Positions 16,429 through 24,544 are shown, numbered from the stretch's first letter. The stretch is 38,615 nucleotides of DNA from Oscillospiraceae bacterium (GCA_017439555.1 JAFSIZ010000125.1:1-38615); one strand, 5' to 3'. The notes: generated by a model not told the origin, from the sequence alone. Numbers and translations: made by a program.

Positions 16429-17328
16429 TCATTCACTTTTTTCTTTTGCCAGCTCTATGAAGCATTTTGCAGCGTTTGAAAGATACTTTCCTTCGTGGTA
16501 TGCGACATATAGAACACTGTCGAAAATATCGCTGTCCAACGAAAAAAGCCTTATTGGAGAATTCACGAGAAGCTCTGCCCCTCCGTGGATTCTGAGAAAC
16601 ATCTCCGGATACACGGTTATTCCCATTCCCTTGCAGGACAGCGCAAACAGCGTTTCGATGTTTTCTCCCTCAAGGCGCGTATTGACTGAAATATTTTCTC
16701 TGCGAAGATATTCATCAAACATATCACGGATACGATTCCCCTTTGACAGGAGCAAAAACGGCTCTTTGACATATTCCGAAAGCTCCGCCTTCTCTCCGTG
16801 GAGCGCCGCAATATCCTTGGGAACAACGAGGAAATGCTTTTCGCGCATCAGCTCTGCCGTCTTTATCTCAGCTGTCGGGCGAAGATTTGCTCCGATATAT
16901 AAATCTATATGACCGCGAAGAAGATATTCCTCGAGCACCTGAGAATTATTCTCGACAACATCTATTTTCACATATGGATTTCTTTTGCTGAATTCAGGCA
17001 GTATCTCAGGCAGAAACGCAGAGCCTCTTGTATAGGAAATCCCGATTCGCAATGTTCCCTGTTCTGTGTTGGTCATATCGCGTATTTCGCTCTCCATATC
17101 GCTCTGAAGGGATAAAACGCGCACAGCATAATTATATATCTGCTCTCCTGCATAGGTAAGCGTGAGACCTCCCGTGCGGTCGAAAAGCTGAACGCCGTAA
17201 TGCTGTTCTATCTTTTTTATGTGGTTGCTGAGCGACTGCTGTGAAATGTGCTCCTGCTCAGCAACGCGCGTCATATTGCGCTCCTCCGCAACACGCACAA
17301 AATATCTGAGATTCAAAAAGTTTATCAT
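16429..17328 (-). CDS. LysR family transcriptional regulator
   Basis: A 299-residue regulator. The winged helix-turn-helix is at about residues 1-60 (FLNLRYFVRVAEERNMTRVA, then ISQQSLSNHIKKIEQ). A PBP2-like effector domain follows from about 88 (GTLRIGISYTRGSAFLPEIL). ATG 17328 is chosen because GGCGGTG lies 6 bases before it; GTG 17337 in the same frame is inside that site. Its target is not known. Its neighbour downstream is the AGCS transporter and it is divergent from yitT, both reasonable targets. The promoter holds a CACAAC-N6-GTTGTG palindrome that could be an autoregulatory site. Confidence 0.92.
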   Translation of the reverse strand: MINFLNLRYFVRVAEERNMTRVAEQEHISQQSLSNHIKKIEQHYGVQLFDRTGGLTLTYAGEQIYNYAVRVLSLQSDMESEIRDMTNTEQGTLRIGISYTRGSAFLPEILPEFSKRNPYVKIDVVENNSQVLEEYLLRGHIDLYIGANLRPTAEIKTAELMREKHFLVVPKDIAALHGEKAELSEYVKEPFLLLSKGNRIRDMFDEYLRRENISVNTRLEGENIETLFALSCKGMGITVYPEMFLRIHGGAELLVNSPIRLFSLDSDIFDSVLYVAYHEGKYLSNAAKCFIELAKEKSE

Positions 17329-17358
17329 AAAAAACACCGCCTGAACAATCTTATCAGC

Positions 17359-17387
17359 ATTTTAGCACAACCATTCAGTTGTGTCAA
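17359..17387 (-). promoter_or_regulatory. LysR-gene promoter with palindrome in the spacer
   Basis: TTGACA (17382-17387), 17 bp, TAAAAT (17359-17364) on the minus strand. The spacer holds CACAAC-TGAATG-GTTGTG (17366-17383), a perfect 6-bp dyad suited to repressor binding. Confidence 0.75.
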
Positions 17388-17405
17388 CCTAAACAGTAAA
17401 AATGT

Positions 17406-17434
17406 TTTACTTGTTGCCATTTTTAACCTATAAT
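17406..17434 (+). promoter_or_regulatory. SigA promoter of yitT
   Basis: TTTACT (17406-17411) and TATAAT (17429-17434) with 17-bp spacing, 26 bases before the ATG. Confidence 0.6.
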
Positions 17435-17459
17435 GGCTGTTGTTCCGGAGGTGGATAAA

Positions 17460-18317
17460 ATGGCTGGTAAGCTGAAAGAGTTTTCTTTTCTGACACTGGG
17501 CACCTTGATTGTTGCAATGGGTGTATATTTTTTTAAATTCCCAAACAATTTCTGTACAGGCGGAGTAAGCGGTATTTCCGTCATCCTCGGCGCTGTTTCG
17601 CCACATCTCTCAGCCGGCAGCTTTGTTCTTATAATAAACCTCGCGCTGCTTGTCCTCGGCTTCATCTTCATAGGGCGTGATTTTGGATTCAAGACAGCAT
17701 ACTGCAGCATGCTTCTTTCAATTTCAGTCTATATCCTTGAAAATATCATACCGATCTCATCCCCGCTGACCTCTCAACCCATACTTGAGCTTATTTTCGC
17801 GATCCTGTTCCCGGCAATCGGAAGTGCGCTTCTGTTCAACGCAGACGCATCGACCGGAGGCACGGACATTATCGCGATGATTATAAAAAAATACGCCTCG
17901 ATAAATATATCGACGGCGCTGTTTTTTGCAGATTTCATAATAGTTATGCTGACCGCGTTCGTATTCGGCATCGAGACTTGGTTATTCTCTCTCATCGGCT
18001 TTGCATCAAAGCTCTTATTTGTGAACAATGTGCTTGAGAGCATCAATCTTTCAAAATATTGCACTGTTATAACCTCACCGGAATATGAGCGCGCAATATG
18101 CGATTTCATAACACATACACTTCGGAAAACCGCAACGGTCAGCAATTCATATTCCGGCGCTTATCTCGGAGATCAGAAATCGGTTCTTCTTGTTGCCCTC
18201 ACTCGAAAACAGGCAGTTTTGCTCAAGAAATTCGTCAAAAACCTCGATGAAAAGGCGTTTATTATAATCAACAATACCAGCGAAATATCGGGGCGCGGAT
18301 TTCACGAAGTTGTGTGA
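17460..18317 (+). CDS. YitT family membrane protein (DUF161 + DUF2179)
   Basis: A 285-residue protein with about five N-terminal membrane helices (for example FSFLTLGTLIVAMGVYFF and FVLIINLALLVLGFIFIG). Conserved YitT motifs include FPNNFCTGGVSGISVILG and NADASTGGTDIIAMIIKKY. A C-terminal soluble DUF2179 domain runs from about residue 205 (YCTVITSPEYERAICDF). The family is widespread in Firmicutes and its function is undefined. ATG 17460 has CCGGAGGTGG 5 bases upstream; an in-frame upstream ATG at 17433 lies in the -10 box and is rejected. Its stop is one base from the stop of convergent trmO. Confidence 0.93.
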   Translation: MAGKLKEFSFLTLGTLIVAMGVYFFKFPNNFCTGGVSGISVILGAVSPHLSAGSFVLIINLALLVLGFIFIGRDFGFKTAYCSMLLSISVYILENIIPISSPLTSQPILELIFAILFPAIGSALLFNADASTGGTDIIAMIIKKYASINISTALFFADFIIVMLTAFVFGIETWLFSLIGFASKLLFVNNVLESINLSKYCTVITSPEYERAICDFITHTLRKTATVSNSYSGAYLGDQKSVLLVALTRKQAVLLKKFVKNLDEKAFIIINNTSEISGRGFHEVV

Positions 18318-18318
18318 A

Positions 18319-19008
18319 TCATTTTTCAACATCAATCGAAGTTATCCTCGCGCATTTTCCCGACACGGTAAAATGCACATCAAAGCCGGCAAAGCGCATA
18401 CTGTATACGCGCGTTTCGTCCTTCTGATAGGAAGGGCGCGGATCCTCTGCGATGCAGCCTATAAGCGCAGCACGCTTATTCTCAGGCACAACACTGATAG
18501 CCTCGTCGGAATACTCAACCTCAAGACGTACTCTTTCACGCTCGTCGGTATAGCCTGCACGTGCGTCAGGATAGCTGTCTGCATATGGCAAATATGGCTT
18601 TATATCATATATCGGCGTCATATCGAGAAGATCAACCCCCTTTACTATGAGCACATCGCCATCATCATCCGTGTGTTCTACCCTATCAAGCACAACACAC
18701 GACAGTCCTATATTGTTCGGGCGGAACGGAGAACGGCTTGCAAACACTCCAACCCTTTCATTTCCGCCAAGACGCGGTGGACGAACCGTCGGCGACCATT
18801 CATCGCGATGAGCTTCCGAGAAATCGAACAACAGCCACAAGCGAGAGAACCCCTCTATTCCGCGCAGAGCATCAGGATTGCGATACTCAGGAACAAACAC
18901 AATTCTTGCTTCCAGCTCACCAACAAGTCCGCTCTGTCGCGGAATCCCGAATTTCTCTTTCAGATCTGTATGGATATATGCCACAGGCGCTATTTTATGC
19001 TCAGGCAT
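18319..19008 (-). CDS. trmO: tRNA (t6A37) N6-methyltransferase TrmO
   Basis: A 229-residue protein of the TsaA/YaeB/TrmO family, which uses SAM to methylate N6-threonylcarbamoyladenosine at tRNA position 37. The N-terminal beta-barrel domain shows PVAYIHTDLKEKFGIPRQSG, ALRGIEGFSRLWLLFDFSEA and the SAM-site segment GVFASRSPFRPNNIGLS. The C-terminal domain contains LLDMTPIYDIKPYLPYADS, typical of this family. ATG 19008 is preferred: GGAGGTGA lies 6 bases upstream, while the upstream GTG (19023) is part of that site. It ends one base from the yitT stop with no hairpin between. Confidence 0.93.
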   Translation of the reverse strand: MPEHKIAPVAYIHTDLKEKFGIPRQSGLVGELEARIVFVPEYRNPDALRGIEGFSRLWLLFDFSEAHRDEWSPTVRPPRLGGNERVGVFASRSPFRPNNIGLSCVVLDRVEHTDDDGDVLIVKGVDLLDMTPIYDIKPYLPYADSYPDARAGYTDERERVRLEVEYSDEAISVVPENKRAALIGCIAEDPRPSYQKDETRVYSMRFAGFDVHFTVSGKCARITSIDVEK

Positions 19009-19129
19009 CGCCTTCACCTCCACTTATGTTGAATCTAAGTATAACATATAAAAATCAAAAAAGACAGTATGCAAAAAATGATTTTTGTGCTATACTTCTT
19101 TTATAAACTTTAAGGAGCGGAAATCAGCT

Positions 19130-20278
19130 ATGGAATGCAAAAAGCTATTCGAAACAATCGACAAATTGAACGATGAATATATACGTTTCTGGATAGATGT
19201 TTGCAATATCGAAAGCCCAACCGATTGCAAAGAAAATGTCGACCGCTGCGGAGAATATTTCATCGAAAAAGCGCGCAAACGTGGCTGGAGAATCGACGTT
19301 CACGAAGAGGATGTTTCCGGCAATGTTGTCTGCATAACTTTGAACTCCGATTCAACCGCATCCCCAATCGTTTTCTCATCACATCTCGACACTGTTCATC
19401 CGATCGGCCTCTTCGGCAACCCGCCCACGCGCTGTGACGATGAAAAGATATACGGCCCCGGCGTTACAGACTGTAAGGGCGGCGCTGTTGCAGCCTTTCT
19501 CGCTATGGTCGCGCTTGAAGAATGCGGATTCAACGCACGCCCTGTCAAACTGATTCTTCAGAGCGATGAGGAGAACGGAAGCAGGAGCAGCAAGAAAAAT
19601 ACGGTCAGTTATATGTGTGAACAATCAAAGGATGCAGTTGCCTTTCTCAACGGTGAAGGATATATTCCCGGCTTTGCAACGCTTATCCGAAAAGGCATAC
19701 ACAAATATGACTTTGAGATAACGGGAGAGGCCGTACATTCCTCTATCTGTTATAGCGGAGCAAGCGCAATCGCGGAAGCGGCATACAAAATCCTTGAGCT
19801 CGAAAAACTAAAGGATCCTGATGGGCTTACCTGCAACTGCGGCCTCATAAACGGCGGCACTGCTGAAAACACCGTACCTGCAAAATGCAGCTTCACCGCT
19901 GATATCAGATTTTCCACAACAGAAGAGATGAAGCAGGCAGAAAAGCTGGTTTCAGAGCTTGCCGAAAAATCATTTATCGAAGGAACACAATGCACAGTGC
20001 GCCTCGCAAGCTATCGCGTCGCTATGGAAAAGCGCGATGAAAACTTCGCTCTTCTTGACAAAATGAACGGAATATACGAGAAAAACGGTCTGCCCGTTCT
20101 TTCTCCGAAAAGCGGAACCGGCGGCGCAGATTCCGCAGATCTCTCGCATTTCGGGGTTCCTTCAATAGATTCACTCGGTGTCGAGGGTGGCAATATTCAT
20201 TCTGTAAATGAATACGCATACCTGCGTTCTCTCGCAGAATCTGCAAAGCGTATGGCCGCTGTTGCATATTGCATTTAA
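19130..20278 (+). CDS. M20 family metallopeptidase
   Basis: A 382-residue di-zinc peptidase/deacylase of the M20/CPG2-like group. Metal and catalytic motifs are SSHLDTVHP (first histidine and catalytic Asp), GPGVTDCKGG (bridging Asp), QSDEENGS (catalytic Glu) and a C-terminal VEGGNIHS histidine. The inserted dimerisation domain (about 180-290) includes HKYDFEITGEAVHSSICYSG. It likely hydrolyses small peptides or acylated amino acids in the cytoplasm; the exact substrate is unknown. ATG 19130 has AAGGAGCGG; a -10 TATACT is at 19091. A terminator follows. Confidence 0.92.
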   Translation: MECKKLFETIDKLNDEYIRFWIDVCNIESPTDCKENVDRCGEYFIEKARKRGWRIDVHEEDVSGNVVCITLNSDSTASPIVFSSHLDTVHPIGLFGNPPTRCDDEKIYGPGVTDCKGGAVAAFLAMVALEECGFNARPVKLILQSDEENGSRSSKKNTVSYMCEQSKDAVAFLNGEGYIPGFATLIRKGIHKYDFEITGEAVHSSICYSGASAIAEAAYKILELEKLKDPDGLTCNCGLINGGTAENTVPAKCSFTADIRFSTTEEMKQAEKLVSELAEKSFIEGTQCTVRLASYRVAMEKRDENFALLDKMNGIYEKNGLPVLSPKSGTGGADSADLSHFGVPSIDSLGVEGGNIHSVNEYAYLRSLAESAKRMAAVAYCI

Positions 20279-20282
20279 AGTA

Positions 20283-20321
20283 AACAACGCTCCGGCAAAT
20301 AAAGCCGCGAGCGTTGTTTTT
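20283..20321 (+). terminator. Terminator of the M20 peptidase gene
   Basis: AACAACGCTC (20283-20292) pairs with GAGCGTTGTT (20309-20318), with inner CGGC/GCCG and a T-run. Confidence 0.88.
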
Positions 20322-20322
20322 G

Positions 20323-20487
20323 TTATATGAAGTCCCGATATACCGCTATGGCGCTATCAAGCAGAATCCATAGCGCATCTGATACTCCATCAGAAAGATA
20401 GAGCGCAACAGCATCCTTTCCTGAAAATATTCAGGCCTGGCGGCGAAAAACTGAATTTAAAAATTCATTCTGCCTTTTTGCACCCCT
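20323..20487 (-). other. ORF-like stretch with stops downstream of tlpA
   Basis: On the minus strand after the tlpA stop one frame reads GAKRQNEFLNSVFRRQA, a TGA (20431-20433), then 35 sense codons IFSGKDAVALYLSDG...AVYRDFI and TAA at 20323. Other frames are also partly open, including one with EYFQERMLLRSIFLMEYQM. There is no start codon with a ribosome site. It may be a decayed gene, a dispersed repeat or chance. It is the only content seen in this 213-bp gap besides the terminator at 20283-20321. Confidence 0.3.
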
Positions 20488-20491
20488 TCAC

Positions 20492-21043
20492 CTATTCCTT
20501 TATCATTTCAATGCCTTTAAGGAGTGTGGCTCCGTCAATCGCGCCATTTGCATAAGTCACGAGATTTCCGTCTTTGTCTATAAAAATCGTTGTCGGAAGC
20601 GAGCTTATTCCATAGGTCATTGCCGCATCGTATTTCGTGTCAAAGTATACCGGGAAGGTATAGCTTGTGCTTGCAAGAAAGCTCTTTGCCGTTTCGAGAG
20701 TTTCCCTTCCGCCTATTGAGTTGACCATAAGAAAGCATATTTCATCCCCACATTGCTTATATATCTCATCAAACTCCGGCATTTCAGCTTTACACGGAGG
20801 ACACCAGCTTGCCCAGAAATTCAAAACTATCGGCTTTCCGAAAAAATCGGACAATCTTACAGTATTTCCGTTTTCGTCTACAACTTCAAAATCAGGAGCT
20901 TTATAGCTCACAGCCTCACCGTTGTCTGTGACATCTGTTTGCGGAGCATATTCTTCACTCAGCTTTTCATAAAGAAAAACCGCACCTATCATCAGAAATA
21001 TCAGCACAAGAATGCTCACAACCCAGATTATTGTCTTTTTCAT
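20492..21043 (-). CDS. TlpA-like thiol-disulfide oxidoreductase
   Basis: A 183-residue membrane-anchored thioredoxin-fold protein. A single N-terminal signal anchor (KKTIIWVVSILVLIFLMIGA) is followed by an extracytoplasmic linker and a TlpA/ResA domain from about residue 47. The active site is NFWASWCPPCKAEMPEF, with the cis-Pro loop ISSLPTTIFIDKDG. It should receive electrons from the adjacent CcdA and reduce extracytoplasmic disulfides. ATG 21043 is chosen: GAGGTG lies 6 bases upstream within the end of ccdA. It is the last gene of the cupin-ccdA-tlpA operon. Confidence 0.93.
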   Translation of the reverse strand: MKKTIIWVVSILVLIFLMIGAVFLYEKLSEEYAPQTDVTDNGEAVSYKAPDFEVVDENGNTVRLSDFFGKPIVLNFWASWCPPCKAEMPEFDEIYKQCGDEICFLMVNSIGGRETLETAKSFLASTSYTFPVYFDTKYDAAMTYGISSLPTTIFIDKDGNLVTYANGAIDGATLLKGIEMIKE

Positions 21044-21053
21044 ATCGTTCACC

Positions 21054-21716
21054 TCAACTGAGCAGCGCGAGGAGTCTGTCAAGCAGCCCGGTTGCCATCA
21101 GAACACCGAGCGCAACCAGAAGCCCTCCGCTTATCATATTTATTATCTTATAATTACGTTTTATAAAATCGAACGTGCTTTTAAGCTTGTCTATCAGCAC
21201 AGCGCTTATTACAAACGGAATACCGAGACCTACCGAATATACAAGCAGCATAAATATTCCGGTAAGCGCCTGTCCCTCACGCGATGCAAGCATAAGCGCC
21301 GAGCCGAGAAAAGCCCCGACACAGGGTGTCCATCCGACAGAAAAAACAATACCAAACAGCACTGCAGAAAAAAATCCCATATTTCTGCCATCCACAGAAA
21401 AGCTTGTTCCGCGGAAGAAGTTCAACCTAAGAACACCGACAAAGCTTAAACCGAACAGGATTACAACAACGCCTGTAATTATATTCACAAGGCTGCGATG
21501 TGTTGCAATAAAACTGCCGACCGTACCTGCAAGCGCACCCATAAGCACGAACACAAAAGTGAAACCCAGCACAAATCCGAGAGCGTTACAAAGCGTCTTT
21601 TGCAACTTTCTCTCTTCTCCTCCTGCAAAATAGGAAATATATACAGGCAGCATAGGCAAGATGCAAGGAGAAATAAATGTTATAATTCCCTCTAAAAACA
21701 ATATGAAATATTGCAT
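21054..21716 (-). CDS. ccdA: CcdA-type cytochrome c biogenesis / thiol transport protein
   Basis: A 220-residue membrane protein with six helices. Both redox cysteines of the CcdA/DsbD core are present: SPCILPMLPVYISYF in helix 1 and GWTPCVGAFLG in helix 4. It moves reducing equivalents from cytoplasmic thioredoxin across the membrane, here presumably to the TlpA-like protein encoded 10 bp downstream. ATG 21716 has GAGAGGGA; the TTG at 21731 in the same frame overlaps the cupin stop and is less likely. No c-type cytochrome genes are in view, so the pair may serve general thiol reduction, for example in spore or envelope proteins (inference). Confidence 0.93.
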   Translation of the reverse strand: MQYFILFLEGIITFISPCILPMLPVYISYFAGGEERKLQKTLCNALGFVLGFTFVFVLMGALAGTVGSFIATHRSLVNIITGVVVILFGLSFVGVLRLNFFRGTSFSVDGRNMGFFSAVLFGIVFSVGWTPCVGAFLGSALMLASREGQALTGIFMLLVYSVGLGIPFVISAVLIDKLKSTFDFIKRNYKIINMISGGLLVALGVLMATGLLDRLLALLS

Positions 21717-21727
21717 AGACTTCCCTC

Positions 21728-22072
21728 TCAATCAATAATAATGAGCGCAATGAAGCTCAGCATTTCGCTTCCTGTATTTTTAATACCGTGCCCCTCTCCG
21801 GACGGCGTGAAGGTCACGTCGCCTGCATTGACACCGACAATTTTTCCGTTGTCGTTATATTCACCTTCGCCCGAAATGATATAATATTGCTCACACTCTC
21901 CCTCGTGGATGTGGAACTCAACCTCCTCGCCCGGCTTGAGCTCGGCAAGCGCAAATGTGCGAAGCTTTCCGTTCTTGCCCTCGAAATCGGCAAGGTTTGA
22001 AAGATACATTTTCGTAATGCCCTGATTATTCTCTTCTGTTGTTATATTAAGCTGTTTTTTTGTCCTTATCAT
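21728..22072 (-). CDS. Cupin domain protein
   Basis: A 114-residue single-domain cupin. Motif 1 is seen as GEEVEFHIHEGECEQYYIISGEGEY and motif 2 as PSGEGHGIKNTGSE, giving the usual metal-binding His/Glu set. ATG 22072 has AAAGGAG. It is first in the operon with ccdA and tlpA, whose start follows its stop by 11 bp. The role is unknown; small cupins of this kind are often sugar or amino-acid binding or isomerising proteins. Confidence 0.88.
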   Translation of the reverse strand: MIRTKKQLNITTEENNQGITKMYLSNLADFEGKNGKLRTFALAELKPGEEVEFHIHEGECEQYYIISGEGEYNDNGKIVGVNAGDVTFTPSGEGHGIKNTGSEMLSFIALIIID

Positions 22073-22103
22073 AATAATTCTCCTTTTTTCTAAAGTTATG
22101 TAT

Positions 22104-22132
22104 ATTATATCATCTACCTGTGATTAACACAA
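22104..22132 (-). promoter_or_regulatory. SigA promoter of the cupin-ccdA-tlpA operon
   Basis: TTGTGT (22127-22132) and TATAAT (22104-22109), 17-bp spacer, minus strand. Confidence 0.65.
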
Positions 22133-22192
22133 CAGCATTTTTCGTTAACAATCACCCACTCGTCCGCATATTATAAACCGGAGGTGATATCA

Positions 22193-22600
22193 ATGACTGA
22201 TTCCGGTTGCGGATGCAGATTCGGCTGCACACTGCTTGCTGTCATCGCAAGCGTAATTATCGGCATCATAACCGCTCTTCTCACAATTACCGGCACCATA
22301 ACCGTCACCCCTGCTTTTCTGTGGGTACTTTTCGGAATTGCCGTTGTTTATCTTGCCGTGACGTATGTTGTTTCGGCAATCAATCAACCAAGGACAAGCA
22401 GGTGTCTGTGTTCTTCTCTCGCTTCATTGCTCACAGGCATTCTGGGCACTGTGCTCACATCAGTTGTGCTACTGGCAATAACCTTTGCTGCCACAAGTAT
22501 TATCGGGGCAATCATCGCAGGGCTGCTCCTTTTCTTTTTCGCTCTTACCGTAACTTCAACCGCATGCCTTATAAAGTGTTTTTCCGATTGCGGCAACTGA
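22193..22600 (+). CDS. Four-helix membrane protein with N-terminal Cys cluster
   Basis: A 135-residue protein of unknown family. It starts MTDSGCGCRFGC, three cysteines before the first helix. About four membrane helices follow (residues about 13-38, 45-65, 80-100, 103-125), and it ends CLIKCFSDCGN with further cysteines. The short loop NQPRTSRCLC also carries two. The cysteine placement suggests metal binding or disulfides on one face. ATG 22193 has the full anti-16S match GGAGGTGAT; the GTG at 22184 is inside it. TTAACA (22145) and TATTAT (22169) with 18-bp spacing could be its promoter. It is followed by a terminator. No function can be assigned. Confidence 0.75.
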   Translation: MTDSGCGCRFGCTLLAVIASVIIGIITALLTITGTITVTPAFLWVLFGIAVVYLAVTYVVSAINQPRTSRCLCSSLASLLTGILGTVLTSVVLLAITFAATSIIGAIIAGLLLFFFALTVTSTACLIKCFSDCGN

Positions 22601-22624
22601 TAGGCAACTAAGCATCAAACGACA

Positions 22625-22656
22625 AAAACGTCCGGGATTTTCTTCCCGGACGTTTT
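22625..22656. terminator. Bidirectional terminator
   Basis: Perfect 13-bp inverted repeat (22625-22637, 22644-22656) with A/T-rich ends, between convergent genes. Confidence 0.9.
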
Positions 22657-22675
22657 CTCATTCAATTCACCCAAT

Positions 22676-22948
22676 TCAGCCCACAAGGCCAATGAAAAAT
22701 CCGATAGCAAAGGATACAGCCCAGGCAATAATAGCCGCTGTTGCATATGTCTTTGCTGCATTCGGGCTCGTCTTGCGCTGAACTGCGCCAAGAATAAGAC
22801 CGACAATCGGAAATAAAACACTGACAACAACGAGTGCTGTATTCGCCTTATCTACAGTCTCAGTTTCGGGTTTTACCTCAGCTCCGCAATTGATACAAAT
22901 CGCCGCTGCATCTGAAATTTCCTTACCGCAATTTGAACAAAATTTCAT
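22676..22948 (-). CDS. Zinc-ribbon membrane protein
   Basis: A 90-residue protein with an N-terminal zinc ribbon (MKFCSNCGKEISDAAAICIN, then CGAE: two CxxC pairs) followed by two membrane segments (about 38-58 and 70-89). This zinc-ribbon plus membrane layout is common in Firmicutes, usually without known function. ATG 22948 follows AAAAGGAG. It has its own promoter, which begins inside the stop codon of the MBL gene. Confidence 0.85.
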   Translation of the reverse strand: MKFCSNCGKEISDAAAICINCGAEVKPETETVDKANTALVVVSVLFPIVGLILGAVQRKTSPNAAKTYATAAIIAWAVSFAIGFFIGLVG

Positions 22949-22978
22949 ATTATTGGCTCCTTTTATGTATTTTTCTAA

Positions 22979-23007
22979 ATAGTATCATTCTTTTTTTATT
23001 TTGTCAA
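22979..23007 (-). promoter_or_regulatory. SigA promoter of the zinc-ribbon membrane protein
   Basis: TTGACA (23002-23007), 17 bp, TACTAT (22979-22984), minus strand. The -35 box overlaps the stop codon of the upstream MBL gene. Confidence 0.7.
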
Positions 23008-23879
23008 TAATCAATCCCGAATTCACGTGCAAGCAAATCAATCATTATTCCGGTGTTGAGCTTCATTGCATCTATCGGATAAATTATCTTTACATAGCCG
23101 TGATAAAACTTTTCCTCAAAAGCTGCGGCAATTTCTTCTTTTGAGCTGCCGCGCCGAAGCATACCGACAATCTGCTCTGCGGTCTCTCTCGCACTCTCCT
23201 TTGCCCGTCTCAGATAAAACCGTGTTTTCTCCTTATCAAGGAGCCCGAAATGCGGAATCAGAATATTCTCAACGCCGAGCCGTTCAACACATTCTATTGA
23301 ATCAAGAGACATCTGATATCCCACAAGATATGACGGCACGACGTCATCCTCACCATTGAACACCCCGATGCTTTCGCATCCCAAAAGCAGCTTTTTCTCC
23401 TCGCAATAATAACCGACCGAGCAGCGCGTATGTCCCGGAAGATTGAGCGCACGAAATTCCATATCACCCGCTCTTATAACGTCGCCGTCCGCTACGGGAA
23501 TATCAACTCCAAGCTCGTCTATCAAGTCTTCATAATCTCCCACACCGCAGGTATCTGCAAACTTTCGGTCAAGCTCACGCATAACCGCTTTTGCCGTCGG
23601 CTTCGCAAAAATCTTTGTTGCATATTCACCTGCAACCACCTTTGCAGACGGCCAATATTTCTTTGCATAAACCGAGCCGAGTGCATGATCGTAATGGGAA
23701 TGTGTGAGAAAAATATAGTCGAGCGGCCTTGATGCGAGTATCTGCTTTATTTTGTCTGCAACCCTATAGCCGGTAAATGCAAAGCCGGAGTCATACATTA
23801 TTGCGGTTTTTCCGTCATCAATGAGAAACGCGCTGTCGCCGGGTTCTACCCTTACATCATATATTTTGAGATTTTCCAA
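23004..23879 (-). CDS. MBL-fold metallo-hydrolase
   Basis: A 291-residue metallo-beta-lactamase-fold hydrolase. The metal motif is FLTHSHYDHALG (HxHxDH), with a further ligand in LNLPGHTRCSVGYY and the late histidine in ILIPHFGLL. The segment KFADTCGVGDYEDLIDEL is an insertion between metal sites. Substrate unknown. The start is TTG at 23879, 17 bp after nnrE, with AGGAAAGGTGAAG upstream; no ATG in the frame lies nearer. It is co-transcribed with nnrE from the promoter at 24613-24641. Confidence 0.87.
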   Translation of the reverse strand: MENLKIYDVRVEPGDSAFLIDDGKTAIMYDSGFAFTGYRVADKIKQILASRPLDYIFLTHSHYDHALGSVYAKKYWPSAKVVAGEYATKIFAKPTAKAVMRELDRKFADTCGVGDYEDLIDELGVDIPVADGDVIRAGDMEFRALNLPGHTRCSVGYYCEEKKLLLGCESIGVFNGEDDVVPSYLVGYQMSLDSIECVERLGVENILIPHFGLLDKEKTRFYLRRAKESARETAEQIVGMLRRGSSKEEIAAAFEEKFYHGYVKIIYPIDAMKLNTGIMIDLLAREFGIDY

Positions 23880-23896
23880 AATTCTTCACCTTTCCT

Positions 23897-24544
23897 TCAT
23901 ATCAGAACTATCCCGATATCAATGTTTACCAGATTGCTTATCAGGCGCGGTGCATCCTTTAAAAACATTCCTTTTTTATAATATCCGATTGAAACTGTGA
24001 TATCAGATTTCACCGCCAAAAGAGCTTCTCCGGTATCTCCGTTCATTCCGCTGTTGATATCGGCACAAACCTTATATGCACCTGAATCGTTTATCCTGTT
24101 TATTGCAGCAGCAACAAGGCCTTCAGGCTTTCCGCGAAAGCCTGTCCCCAGTATGCAATCAACTATGATATCAAAGCCGTCAAAGCTTGTATCCTCATCA
24201 AACAGCCTATCCTCAACGCCGAGCTCACACGCCTTCTCGTAATAATATCTCCCATCATCGGAAAACCGCTCACCAATACGGAATATGACGGCAGAGCCGC
24301 CATTCTCTGCGATTATACCGGCAAGAGCATAACCGTCTCCGCCATTATTACCGCTTCCACAAACTATTGCCGCCCGTTTATCCGACCACTCGACCGAATC
24401 ATATATCCCAAGAGCCGCCCTATGCATAAGCTCTTTGCTCTCAATAAGATTTTCAATCGTATATTTATCGCTGAGACGCATTCGTTCAACAGAAATTGCG
24501 TTTCTGTATTCCTCTGAATTTACATCCGGCTTTATTGTTTTCAT
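23897..24544 (-). CDS. nnrE: NAD(P)H-hydrate epimerase (YjeF N-terminal domain)
   Basis: A 215-residue protein consisting only of the YjeF_N domain. The cofactor loop IVCGSGNNGGDGYALAGIIA, the segment DIIVDCILGTGFRGKP and the site ADINSGMNGDTGE are all present. It epimerises damaged (R)-NAD(P)HX so that the dehydratase can repair it. The ADP/ATP-dependent dehydratase (YjeF_C) normally fused in Bacteria is absent here and is not seen in the window. ATG 24544 has AGGTGGAG. It forms an operon with the MBL hydrolase. Confidence 0.9.
   Translation of the reverse strand: MKTIKPDVNSEEYRNAISVERMRLSDKYTIENLIESKELMHRAALGIYDSVEWSDKRAAIVCGSGNNGGDGYALAGIIAENGGSAVIFRIGERFSDDGRYYYEKACELGVEDRLFDEDTSFDGFDIIVDCILGTGFRGKPEGLVAAAINRINDSGAYKVCADINSGMNGDTGEALLAVKSDITVSIGYYKKGMFLKDAPRLISNLVNIDIGIVLI

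Noticed and set aside
22145..22176. SigK-type sporulation promoter before the 22193 gene
   Set aside because: A CATATTATA -10 and an AACA -35 at 16 bp can be found, but the start would leave almost no room before the ribosome site and a SigA reading is equally good; too weak to claim.
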